Shown: piece after piece, positions 24,923-33,169 of the stretch
Layout: each line of letters opens with the position of its first letter
How positions within the stretch are numbered: position 1 is the stretch's first letter
Assembly (NCBI GenBank): GCA_035707965.1
Contig: DASSTJ010000111.1
Coordinates: forward strand, 1-53,732
DNA: 53,732 nucleotides
Direction: 5' to 3'
Source: DASSTJ01 sp035707965
GTDB taxonomy: Bacteria; Actinomycetota; Actinomycetes; Actinomycetales; Angustibacteraceae
Translations under genes and position numbers: made by a program
Notes under the pieces: model-generated
Database searches by the model: none
What the model was told of the DNA's origin: nothing
The model's input: only the letters and a program-made list of their open reading frames with translations

Positions 24923-25967
24923 GCGGGTCGCCGGTCCCGTCGATCTTCCTGAGCTTCCCTCCGGCGTGCCCGTCTCGGTGGTCGTCCCCGTCCTCAACGA
25001 GGAGCGCCATCTCGCCGAGGCGGTGCACGCGGCGCTCGACCAGCGGTACGACGGGCCGATCGACGTCGCGCTGGCGCTCGGGCCGAGCACGGACCGCACC
25101 GACGAGGTGGCGCACGCCCTGCGAGAGCAGGACTCACGGGTCGTCCTGGTCGCCAACCCCGGAGGCCGGACGCCGGACGCCCTCAACGCCGCAGTGGCGG
25201 CCACCAGCAGCCCGGTGGTCGTCCGGGTCGACGGGCACGGTGTGCTCGACCCCGACTACGTGGCGACCGCCGTCGACCTGCTGCGTCAGACCGGCGCTGC
25301 GAACGTCGGCGGCCTCATGGACGCCGAGGGCAGCACGGCCTTCGAGCGCGCGGTCGCTGCGGCCATGACGTCACCGCTCGGAGTGGGGGCTGCGAGGTTC
25401 CACGTCGGTGGCGCCCCCGGCCCAGCGGACACCGTGTACCTCGGCGTCTTCCGGCGGGAGTGGTTGCAGCACGTCGGTGGCTACGACCCCGAGTTCATCC
25501 GCGCCCAGGACTGGGAGATGAACCACCGTATCCGCCAGGACGGCGGCCTCGTCTGGTTCTCGCCCCGGCTGCGCGTCTCGTACCGTCCGCGCGGCACCGT
25601 GCGGGCTCTGGCGCGGCAGTACCGGGACTACGGCCGGTGGCGACGCGTCGTGGCCCGCACCCACGCCGGCACGGTGAACCTGCGCTACCTCGCCCCGCCA
25701 CTGGCCCTCGTCGGCGTCGTCGCGGGGGCCGTCGTGGGCGCCACGCTGACTCCCTGGGGCCTCCTGCTGCCCGGTGGCTACGCCGGGGTCGTGCTGCTCG
25801 GCACGCTGGTGGTGGGGCGCCGCCCGGGCACGAGGTTGCCGCTGCGAGCGCGACTGCTGCTCCCCGTCGTGCTTCCGACCATGCACCTGAGCTGGGGATG
25901 GGGGTTCCTCACCAGCCCCGCGAGCATCGTGCCCTCACGGGAGCGGGCAGAAGGCGTGGAGGAGTGA
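24909..25967 (+). CDS. Family 2 glycosyltransferase with C-terminal membrane helices (ExoA-like)
   Basis: A 352-residue protein starting at GTG 24909, inside the end of the LCP gene; the frame is open further upstream but overlaps LCP coding sequence. The GT-A domain has VSVVVPVLNEERHLAEAV, NPGGRTPDALNAAV, then VRVDGHG where the DXD motif normally sits, and QDWEMNHRIRQDGG, the ED-type motif of processive-like GT2 enzymes such as ExoA. Two or three hydrophobic helices near the C-terminus (about 265-330) anchor it to the membrane. It probably extends a lipid-linked glycan. Overlap with the LCP gene suggests coordinated expression of synthesis and attachment. Confidence 0.85.
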   Translation: MPSPERVAGPVDLPELPSGVPVSVVVPVLNEERHLAEAVHAALDQRYDGPIDVALALGPSTDRTDEVAHALREQDSRVVLVANPGGRTPDALNAAVAATSSPVVVRVDGHGVLDPDYVATAVDLLRQTGAANVGGLMDAEGSTAFERAVAAAMTSPLGVGAARFHVGGAPGPADTVYLGVFRREWLQHVGGYDPEFIRAQDWEMNHRIRQDGGLVWFSPRLRVSYRPRGTVRALARQYRDYGRWRRVVARTHAGTVNLRYLAPPLALVGVVAGAVVGATLTPWGLLLPGGYAGVVLLGTLVVGRRPGTRLPLRARLLLPVVLPTMHLSWGWGFLTSPASIVPSRERAEGVEE

Positions 25968-26069
25968 TCCCGTAGGATCTGGCCAGTCCACGGCGTCGCC
26001 GAGCCCCCACGGAGAGCTGATGCATGCCCCTGCGTGCTCCCGCTCTGACGTGCCGTCGGCGGGCGGCTC

Positions 26070-27986
26070 GTGACCGGGTGGTTCTCGGTGGTGCCGGAGG
26101 CACTGCTCGCTGGTGCACTGCTGCTCCTGCCCGGCCTGCCGGCTGTGCTGCTGCTGGGGCTCCGCGGGTTCACGGCGCTGGCGACCGCGCCCTTGGTATC
26201 GGTGACCCTGGTGGCGGTGGTCGGAGAAGCGTGCGGCTTGGCAGGCGTCCCGTGGGGCCTGCTGCCGCTTCTGGTGGGTGTCGTGCTCGCTGCCACGATC
26301 GCCTGGGCCGCGGGTCGGTTCCTGCCGGCACCGGCCGGGTCGCCGTCGCGCCGGAACGACCTGACGTCGGTCCTGGCGACCGCTCTGGGGTCGGCCCTCG
26401 TGCTCTCGGCCACGGTGCCCGGCATGCGCAGCCCTCACCGGTACGCGCAGGCCTTCGACACGAGCTTCCACGTCAACCTCATCCGCTGGATGACGCAGCA
26501 CCACGACGTCGCCGCCACGCACGCGCAGTCGATCGTCGACCCGGGCGGAGGCTTCTACCCAGCGGCGTTCCACGCGATAGCCGCGACCATGGAGCTGGTC
26601 ACGGGGAGCGACCCGGTGGTGGTGGGCAACGTCCTGGCGCTCGTCGTGACCGCAGGGCTGTGGATCGCCGGCTGCGTGCTCCTCGTGCGTCAGGTGGTCG
26701 GACCAGACCGCGCGGCTCTTGTCCTGGCCGGCGTCACCTCCGCGATGTTCTCCGCCTTCCCCTACTACTTCCTGGGGTACGGCGTCCTCTGGCCCAACGC
26801 TCTGGGCAACGCGCTGCTGCCCGCGGCCCTCGCCTGCCTCCTCGCTGTCGTCGGCCCGACCATCGACGACGTCATCGGTTCCTGGCGCGGCGCGCTGCTC
26901 CTCCTGGTGGCGCTCCCCGGCATCGGAGTCGCACACCCCAACGCGTTCATCACGCTGGTGGTGGTGGCGTACCTCCTCGTCGTGCTGCGGTTCGCGCCCC
27001 GGTTCGTCGACAGCGTGCGCCGGCGCGAGGCACGTCCCGCTCTCGCCCTCCTCGGGTTCGCGGTCGCCGTCCCGGCGGCCGGCCTCCTCGCGACCCGGGT
27101 GGTGCCCCCTCTCCGGGCCGCGTCGAACTTCGACTGGGCGGCGCGCGAGGAGCTGCCGCAGGCCCTGGGTGAGGCAGCGCTGTTCGCCACGGGTCGCAGC
27201 GGAGCCCAGTGGGCCGCCGCGGTGGTCGTCATCATCGGCATCGCGGTCGTGTCCCGGCGGCGCGGGCCCTGGTGGCCGATCGCCGTCCTCGTCGTGTTCG
27301 GCCTGCTCTTCGCTGTCGCCGCCGGCGTGGACTCTCGGGTGTCCCAGCTGCTCACCGGGCCCTGGTACAACGACGCCGGGCGCCTCGCCGCGGTGATGGT
27401 GCTGGGCGCCGTCCCGCTCGCGACCGTCGGGCTCCGCGCCGTGGTCGGTCGCGGCGTGCGGCCGCGGCTGCCGTTGTGGGCCTCGACGCTGGCGGTGCTG
27501 CTCCTGGTGCTCGTCGTCACCGGCGGCCTCTACCGGCGGGACCACGTCACCGAGCTGCTCGCCTACCACCGCTCATCCGGCTCGCAGGTCTACGCCACGT
27601 CCGTGCAGCAGAAGGCGCTCCGGAACCTTGGTGAGCAGCTGCCGGCCGGCGCCGTGGTCGCCAGCAACCCGTGGAACGGCTCCCAGCTGCTGTACGCGCT
27701 CACCGGCCGCACCGTGCTCTTCGCGCACTTCAAGCCTGCACTCACCCCTGCGCGCACGCTCGTCGCCGAGCACGCCGACGACGTCGCGTCCGACCCGCAG
27801 GTGTGCGAGGCGATGAGGGCGACAGGTGTCACCCACGTCCTGACGTACGCCCGGCGGATCACATACTGGTCGTGGAGCCCACGAACCAAGCAGTACCCCG
27901 GGCTGGACGACGTGGCGGGCCAGCCCGGCTACCAGCTGGTCGATCGATCCGGTCCGTACTCGCTGTGGAAGCTGACCGCGTGCTGA
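26070..27986 (+). CDS. DUF6541-type polytopic membrane protein
   Basis: A 638-residue membrane protein with around 13 helices and a soluble extracytoplasmic C-terminus of about 130 residues (KALRNLGEQLPAGAVVASNP and GVTHVLTYARRITYW). An early loop carries YAQAFDTSFHVNLIRWMTQH, with the acidic and His residues in the position where GT-C fold enzymes hold catalytic groups. The layout matches DUF6541 proteins of actinobacterial polysaccharide clusters. The GTG start follows 102 bases after the GT2 gene; TAGGAT at 25973-25978 is a possible promoter. It ends 13 bases before the fused glycosyltransferase gene. Function as polymerase or glycosyltransferase is inferred. Confidence 0.65.
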   Translation: MTGWFSVVPEALLAGALLLLPGLPAVLLLGLRGFTALATAPLVSVTLVAVVGEACGLAGVPWGLLPLLVGVVLAATIAWAAGRFLPAPAGSPSRRNDLTSVLATALGSALVLSATVPGMRSPHRYAQAFDTSFHVNLIRWMTQHHDVAATHAQSIVDPGGGFYPAAFHAIAATMELVTGSDPVVVGNVLALVVTAGLWIAGCVLLVRQVVGPDRAALVLAGVTSAMFSAFPYYFLGYGVLWPNALGNALLPAALACLLAVVGPTIDDVIGSWRGALLLLVALPGIGVAHPNAFITLVVVAYLLVVLRFAPRFVDSVRRREARPALALLGFAVAVPAAGLLATRVVPPLRAASNFDWAAREELPQALGEAALFATGRSGAQWAAAVVVIIGIAVVSRRRGPWWPIAVLVVFGLLFAVAAGVDSRVSQLLTGPWYNDAGRLAAVMVLGAVPLATVGLRAVVGRGVRPRLPLWASTLAVLLLVLVVTGGLYRRDHVTELLAYHRSSGSQVYATSVQQKALRNLGEQLPAGAVVASNPWNGSQLLYALTGRTVLFAHFKPALTPARTLVAEHADDVASDPQVCEAMRATGVTHVLTYARRITYWSWSPRTKQYPGLDDVAGQPGYQLVDRSGPYSLWKLTAC

Positions 27987-27999
27987 GGGAGGAACGTTC

Positions 28000-30900
28000 G
28001 TGCCGCTGGTGAGTGTCGTGGTCCCTGTCCACGACGTCGAGGACTTCCTGCCCGAGTGCCTCGCGTCGCTGGCGGCGCAGACGCTGGACGACCTCGAGGT
28101 CGTGCTGGTGGACGACGACTCGTCAGACCGCAGCGGCGAGATCGCCCGCGAGTTCGCCGCCGGACGTGGGGCCTGGCAGGTGCTGTCGGTCGACGGCCAC
28201 AGCCCGGGAGCCGCGCGCAACGCGGGGATCTCGGTGGCCACCGGCACCTACCTCTCGTTCGTCGACGCGGACGACGTCGTCCCTGCCGACGGCATCGAGC
28301 GCCTCACCGCGGTGCTGGAGCAGACCGGCTCGGACATCGCCTGCGGCATGGCGATGCGCTACGACGGCCTCAAGACGTGGCCGTCCCCGCTGCAGGCCGC
28401 CGCCATCCGCGAGACCCGGCTGCGTACGCACATCTCGCGGACGCCGGCGCTCCTGCGCGACACCACCGTCTGGGCCAAGCTCTACCGACGCTCGTTCTGG
28501 GACGGCGCGGGTCTGTCCTTCCCGGAGGGCGTGCACTTCGAGGACATGTCGGTGGCCACCATCGCCCAGCTCGAGGCCTGTTCGGTCGACCTGATCGAGC
28601 AGCCCGTCTACTGGTGGCGGATCCGGCAGAGCGACGACCAGTCGATCACGCAGCGCCGAACCGAGGTGGGCAACCTCGAGGACCGCATGACGGCCCTCCG
28701 GCTCATCGACCGGTACCTGGCCGAGCGGTCCGACACGGTGTTGAAGCGTGCGCACGACGAGAAGGTGCTGCGACACGACCTGCCGGTGCACATGAACGCG
28801 TTGCCGGACGCCGACCGCGAGTTCCAGGAGCGGTTCGTCGAGCTCGCCGGCGAGTTCGTCAGGTCGGTGGAGCCGCGCACCCTGGCCAAGCTCAAGGCGG
28901 CCTTGCGTCTGCCGTACTACCTCGCCAGCAGAGGCAAGGTGGACGAGGTCGTCGAGGTCATGGACGTCGCTCGCGACCCGCGACGCAACCAACGGTTCCG
29001 TCGGCGGGGACTGCGCATGTACGCCGAGCTGCCGTTCCTGTTCGACAAGGCGGTCGGCGTGCCTCCGGCGGTCTACGACGTCACCCGCAGCCAGCCGATG
29101 TCGACCGGCATCCGCGACGTCACGTGGTCGGGCACCGAGCTGAGCATCGACGGTCACGCGTACATCGACCGGTCCTCCATGCGGTGGCCGTGGTCGAGCG
29201 GCATCCGGGTGTCCGCGCGCAACGTGGATGACCACAGCGTGCGCACCGGTCTGCGCAGCCGTCGCCGACGGCGGGTCGACGTGAGCGCCGCCATGACCAG
29301 CGAGGCGATCAGCTACGACTGGTCGGGGTTCCTCGCCCGGCTCGACGTGCGGTCGCTCGTGCGCGCCTCGTCGGCGCCGGCCCGGTGGGAGCTCGTCGTC
29401 CAGGTGGCCACCGCCGGTGCCCGCCGCGGGGGACGGCTGGGTCGCCCGCAGCGGCAGCGGGCCCGGCACCCGCGCCACGTGATCGTCGACGGGCACGTCG
29501 TGGCGCCGTACTACAGCGAGGACCGCTGGCTGACCGTCGAGGTCTGGCAGCCGTCGCTGGTCGTGGACGAGGCGGTCCTCCGCGACGGCCGGCTCGAGCT
29601 CGCCGGGCGACGCCTCGACGGCGCGGGGCCGGAGCCGCGCATCGGCCTGTTCCGCCGGGACTCGCTGGCAGGAGCGCCCCTCCAGCTGACCGCCGGACCG
29701 GGGGACCGCTTCTCCGCGTCGGTGTCGCTGGACGCGTTCGCCGCTCGGGACGACATGGTCACCGAGACCGACTGGGACCTGCGGCTGATGGCCGACGACG
29801 GCGAGCCGGGGGAGCGGGTGGCCGCGGCGGAGCAGGTGCGGTTCTCGTCGCTGCAGCACGGCGACCGGGTGCTCGAGCCGGACGTGTCCGACCGGGGCGC
29901 CGTGTACCTGCGGGACCGTGAGGCCACGCCGCTCGTGACGCAGCTGCGGCTCTCCTCCGAGGGGCTCGCGTTCGGCGGCACCCTGCCCGCAGGCTCAGCT
30001 CTGGAGCGTCTCGTCCTCGAGCACCCGGACGGATCCTCCGCGGTCCTGACGAGCCGTGCCGACCCGCACGAGGATGCCGGTGAGCCGACGTCCTGGCACG
30101 CCTCGTTCGCCGCCGACGGCCCGGCCGACGGACCGACGGCCCTGCGCTGGCTCCAGTCCGGCACCTGGACGGCCGTGGCCGAGCTCACGCGAGGCGGCCG
30201 CACCTCCCGTCGGCCGGTCCTCGTGGCACGCGACGCGCTCGGCTCCGTCCACGGCGAGGCGCGGGCGAGCGGCACGATCATCCGGCTCGACGTCGACGCG
30301 AGCCGCCGACTCGGCCTGACGGTCGATGCGAAGGGGCCCTACACCGACCGCGGCGCCTGGCGCGAGCGGCGCTTCCGCCGCGTCGTCTACCGGACGGCCC
30401 GTCGCCGACCGGTCCGCGACGTCGTCCTCTTCGAGGCCTGGCGCGGCAAGTCGTTCTCCGACAGCCCCCAGGCCGTCTACGACGAGCTGCGCAGGTCGCA
30501 CCCGACGATCCGGTGCGTGTGGGCCGTCACGTCGCTGGCCACCGAGCGTCCCCGAGACGTCGACGTCGTCGTCAAGGGCAGCCGTCGCTACTGGGAGCTG
30601 CTCGCGCGGGCCCGCTGGGTCGTCGCGAACGACTCGCTGCCGACGTCCTACCGGCGTCGGGACGGGCAGAGCTACCTGCAGACCTGGCACGGCACGCCCT
30701 TGAAGCGCCTGGCTTTCGACGTCCCCGAGCTGAAGATCGCCAACCGCAACTACCTCAAGGAGTTCGCGGTCGAGGTCGCGCAGTGGTCGTGGCTGGTGTC
30801 GCCGAACCCGTTCTCGACCGAGGTGATGCGGCGCGCGTTCCGCTACGACGGCCCGGTGCTGGAGACCGGCTACCCGCGCAACGACGTCTTCTACCACCCG

Positions 30901-31500
30901 GACGTGGTGGCTGAGCGGGTGGCGGCCACCCGGGCCCGTCTGGACCTGCCGGAGGGCCGCAAGGTGGTGCTGTACGCGCCGACGTGGCGCGACAACCGGT
31001 TCACCCCCACCGGGCAGTACCAGTTCGACATGCGGCTGAACCTCGACAAGCTGCGGCACACCATCGGCGACGACTGGGTCGTCCTGATCCGCGGTCACCA
31101 CATCCTCGCTCGGGGCGTCCGCATCTCCGGCGACGTCAGCAGCTTCGTGCGCAACGTCACCAGCTACCCGGACATCCAGGACCTGTACCTGGTGGCCGAC
31201 GCCGTCGTCACGGACTACTCCTCGGTGATGTTCGACTACGCCAACACCGGTCGGCCGATGGTGTTCTTCACCTGGGACCTCGAGAGCTACCGGGATGAGC
31301 TGCGGGGCTTCTACTTCGACCTCGAGGCGCAGGCGCCGGGGCCGCTGGTGCGCACCACCGAGGAGGTCGCCGAGATGCTCCAGACCCTGCCGGCGGTGCA
31401 GGCCCAGTACGCGGAGCGGTACGCGGCGTTCCGCGAGCGGTTCTGCTCGCTCGAGGACGGCGAGGCGTCCCGTCGGGTGGTCAAGGCCGTCTGGGGGTAG
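28000..31500 (+). CDS. Bifunctional GT2 / CDP-glycerol glycerophosphotransferase-like (TagF-like) protein
   Basis: An 1166-residue fusion. Residues 1 to about 300 are a GT2 domain (VSVVVPVHDVEDFLPECL, VDDDSSDRSGE, SFVDADDVVPADG). The last 350 residues are a TagF/TarF-type glycerophosphotransferase domain: LQTWHGTPLKRLAFD with H897, SPNPFSTEVMRRAF, ETGYPRNDVFY, VLYAPTWRDNRF, and VTDYSSVMFDYANTGRP near residue 1070. Such domains transfer glycerol- or ribitol-phosphate type units from CDP-alcohols to build teichoic acid. The middle (about 350-800) is beta-rich and unassigned. GTG 28000 follows GAGGGAGGAA. Context with an ABC exporter and CDP-alcohol enzymes supports synthesis of a phosphodiester polymer. 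Confidence 0.85.
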   Translation: MPLVSVVVPVHDVEDFLPECLASLAAQTLDDLEVVLVDDDSSDRSGEIAREFAAGRGAWQVLSVDGHSPGAARNAGISVATGTYLSFVDADDVVPADGIERLTAVLEQTGSDIACGMAMRYDGLKTWPSPLQAAAIRETRLRTHISRTPALLRDTTVWAKLYRRSFWDGAGLSFPEGVHFEDMSVATIAQLEACSVDLIEQPVYWWRIRQSDDQSITQRRTEVGNLEDRMTALRLIDRYLAERSDTVLKRAHDEKVLRHDLPVHMNALPDADREFQERFVELAGEFVRSVEPRTLAKLKAALRLPYYLASRGKVDEVVEVMDVARDPRRNQRFRRRGLRMYAELPFLFDKAVGVPPAVYDVTRSQPMSTGIRDVTWSGTELSIDGHAYIDRSSMRWPWSSGIRVSARNVDDHSVRTGLRSRRRRRVDVSAAMTSEAISYDWSGFLARLDVRSLVRASSAPARWELVVQVATAGARRGGRLGRPQRQRARHPRHVIVDGHVVAPYYSEDRWLTVEVWQPSLVVDEAVLRDGRLELAGRRLDGAGPEPRIGLFRRDSLAGAPLQLTAGPGDRFSASVSLDAFAARDDMVTETDWDLRLMADDGEPGERVAAAEQVRFSSLQHGDRVLEPDVSDRGAVYLRDREATPLVTQLRLSSEGLAFGGTLPAGSALERLVLEHPDGSSAVLTSRADPHEDAGEPTSWHASFAADGPADGPTALRWLQSGTWTAVAELTRGGRTSRRPVLVARDALGSVHGEARASGTIIRLDVDASRRLGLTVDAKGPYTDRGAWRERRFRRVVYRTARRRPVRDVVLFEAWRGKSFSDSPQAVYDELRRSHPTIRCVWAVTSLATERPRDVDVVVKGSRRYWELLARARWVVANDSLPTSYRRRDGQSYLQTWHGTPLKRLAFDVPELKIANRNYLKEFAVEVAQWSWLVSPNPFSTEVMRRAFRYDGPVLETGYPRNDVFYHPDVVAERVAATRARLDLPEGRKVVLYAPTWRDNRFTPTGQYQFDMRLNLDKLRHTIGDDWVVLIRGHHILARGVRISGDVSSFVRNVTSYPDIQDLYLVADAVVTDYSSVMFDYANTGRPMVFFTWDLESYRDELRGFYFDLEAQAPGPLVRTTEEVAEMLQTLPAVQAQYAERYAAFRERFCSLEDGEASRRVVKAVWG

Positions 31501-31520
31501 GGACGCCTGCAGGGCGCGGG

Positions 31521-31526
31521 TACCCT
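31521..31526 (+). promoter_or_regulatory. Possible -10 box of the exporter operon
   Basis: TACCCT in the gap after the TagF-like gene; it would give a leader of about 65 bases containing the hairpin at 31532-31563. Confidence 0.35.
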
Positions 31527-31531
31527 GTGCG

Positions 31532-31563
31532 CTGGTGTCCGGCCGAGTGGGTCGGACCACCAG
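31532..31563 (+). other. Hairpin in the leader of the exporter operon
   Basis: CTGGTG-TCCG pairs with CGGA-C-CACCAG: ten base pairs with one bulged C and an eleven-base loop. It lies 30 bases before the ATG at 31594 and leaves the ribosome binding site (GAGGTGAGG) free. Confidence 0.4.
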
Positions 31564-31593
31564 GTCGCCTGAGACAGAGGGACGAGGTGAGGC

Positions 31594-32388
31594 ATGAGCC
31601 TGCTCGACCGGGCTCGTGCCGTGCACGCTCATCGCCGGGTGCTCTGGCTGCTGGTGCGCCGCGACCTGAAGGTGCGCTACGCCGGCTCGGTGCTGGGCTA
31701 CCTCTGGACGGTCCTCGACCCGTTGATGATGACGGGCGTCTACTGGTTCGTGTTCGCCGTGGTCTTCCACCGTCGCGGTGTGGGCGAGCAGCCCTACATC
31801 GTCTTCCTGGTGCTGGGTCTGCTGTCCTGGCAGTGGTTCTCCGCGACGGTGACCGACACGTCGAGGGCCCTCACCTCGGAGGCGCGGCTGGTGCGCTCCA
31901 CGCGCCTGCCACGGGAGATCTGGGTGATCAAGGTCGTCGGGTCGAAGGGCGTCGAGTTCCTGTTCTCCCTCCCCGTGGTCGCGCTCTTCATGGTGATCTA
32001 CCGCATCGCTCCCAGCTGGGAGATCGTCCTGCTGCCCCTTGCCATCGTCTTGCAGGCGATCCTGCTCACCGGGATCGGGCTGCTGCTGGCGGCCACGACC
32101 GTGCTGGTGCGTGACCTGCAGCGCGTGGTGCGCATCGGGCTGAGGGTCGGCTTCTACATGTCGCCGATCATCTACTCGATCTCCGACATCCCGCACCACG
32201 CCCTGCGCCGGCTGTTCGCGCTCAACCCGATGACGGGCATCGTCGAGCTCTACCGGTCGCTGGCCTTCCCCGACGCCTTCGCCGGCTGGGGCGTCGTCGG
32301 CGTCTCGGCCGCCATCTGCGTCGCCGTGCTGCTCTGGGGCGCGAGCGTCTTCCGCCGGCTCGAGTCGCCGGTGCTGAAGGAGCTGTGA
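31594..32388 (+). CDS. ABC-2 type polysaccharide/teichoic acid export permease (Wzm/TagG-like)
   Basis: A 264-residue membrane protein with six hydrophobic helices and the family N-terminus (LLVRRDLKVRYAGSVLGYLW, then DPLMMTGVYWFVF). The last loop has FALNPMTGIVELYRSLAFP, typical of Wzm/TagG permeases. It forms the membrane channel of an ABC exporter for lipid-linked polymers. The ATG follows a GAGGTGAGG ribosome binding site. Its stop overlaps the ATG of the ATPase gene by one base (TGATG), so the two subunits are made together. The gene ends just before the CDP-alcohol phosphotransferase cluster, which points to a phosphate-bearing polymer as cargo. Confidence 0.92.
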   Translation: MSLLDRARAVHAHRRVLWLLVRRDLKVRYAGSVLGYLWTVLDPLMMTGVYWFVFAVVFHRRGVGEQPYIVFLVLGLLSWQWFSATVTDTSRALTSEARLVRSTRLPREIWVIKVVGSKGVEFLFSLPVVALFMVIYRIAPSWEIVLLPLAIVLQAILLTGIGLLLAATTVLVRDLQRVVRIGLRVGFYMSPIIYSISDIPHHALRRLFALNPMTGIVELYRSLAFPDAFAGWGVVGVSAAICVAVLLWGASVFRRLESPVLKEL

Positions 32389-33167
32389 TGGCTGCGGCTC
32401 AGGTGAGTCCGCTCTCGGGCAGCGACGACTCTCCCGTCATCCAGGCCGACGGCCTGGGCATCGAGTTCCTTCGCAACCGCCGGTACCGGCTGTCGTTGCG
32501 CGAGATGCTGCTGCAGGGCCGGATGACGACACCCAAGGGCAGCTTCTGGGCCCTGCGCGACGTGTCGTTCGCGGTCCGGCCGGGTGAGGCCGTCGGTCTC
32601 GTCGGCGCCAACGGCCAGGGCAAGAGCACGTTGCTCAAGCTCATCGCGGGCGTGCTCGTGCCCGACGAGGGCACGGTCCGGGTCCGCGGCGGAGTAGCGC
32701 CCCTGATCGAGCTGACCGGCGGTTTCGTCGGCGACCTCACCGCGCGCGACAACATCTGGCTGACCGCCGGCCTGCACGGCCTGACCAAGGCGCAGATCGA
32801 GGAGCGGTTCGACGAGATCGTCGCCTTCGCGGAGGTCGGCGACTTCCTGGACACGCCGTTCCGGCACTTCTCGAGCGGCATGCAGGTGCGCCTCGGCTTC
32901 TCGGTGGTGACCACCCTCGACGAGCCGGTCGTGCTCGTCGACGAGGTCCTGGCGGTCGGCGACCAGCGGTTCCGGGAGAAGTGCTACACGCGCATGGAGC
33001 AGCTGGTGAGCGGCGGGCGCACGCTGTTCCTGGTGTCCCACAGCGAGAAGGACCTCAAGCGGTTCTGCACCCGGGGCCTGTACCTGCAGGGTGGCCGTCT
33101 GGTGAAGGACGGCCCCATCGACGACGTCGTCACCCAGTACAACGACGACCAGAAGAAGAAGAGCTGA
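32388..33167 (+). CDS. ABC polysaccharide/teichoic acid export ATPase (Wzt/TagH-like)
   Basis: A 259-residue ATPase with Walker A GANGQGKST (73-81), ABC signature FSSGM (161-165) in HFSSGMQVRLGFSV, and Walker B VVLVDE (181-186). The signature FSSGM and the segment before Walker A (FWALRDVSFAVRPGEAVGLV) are those of the Wzt/TagH family. It lacks the C-terminal carbohydrate-binding domain found in Wzt proteins that recognise modified chain ends, so it fits the shorter type. ATG 32388 overlaps the permease stop by one base; GTG 32385 immediately before is a possible alternative. The next gene follows after two bases. Confidence 0.93.
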   Translation: MAAAQVSPLSGSDDSPVIQADGLGIEFLRNRRYRLSLREMLLQGRMTTPKGSFWALRDVSFAVRPGEAVGLVGANGQGKSTLLKLIAGVLVPDEGTVRVRGGVAPLIELTGGFVGDLTARDNIWLTAGLHGLTKAQIEERFDEIVAFAEVGDFLDTPFRHFSSGMQVRLGFSVVTTLDEPVVLVDEVLAVGDQRFREKCYTRMEQLVSGGRTLFLVSHSEKDLKRFCTRGLYLQGGRLVKDGPIDDVVTQYNDDQKKKS

Positions 33168-33169
33168 CC

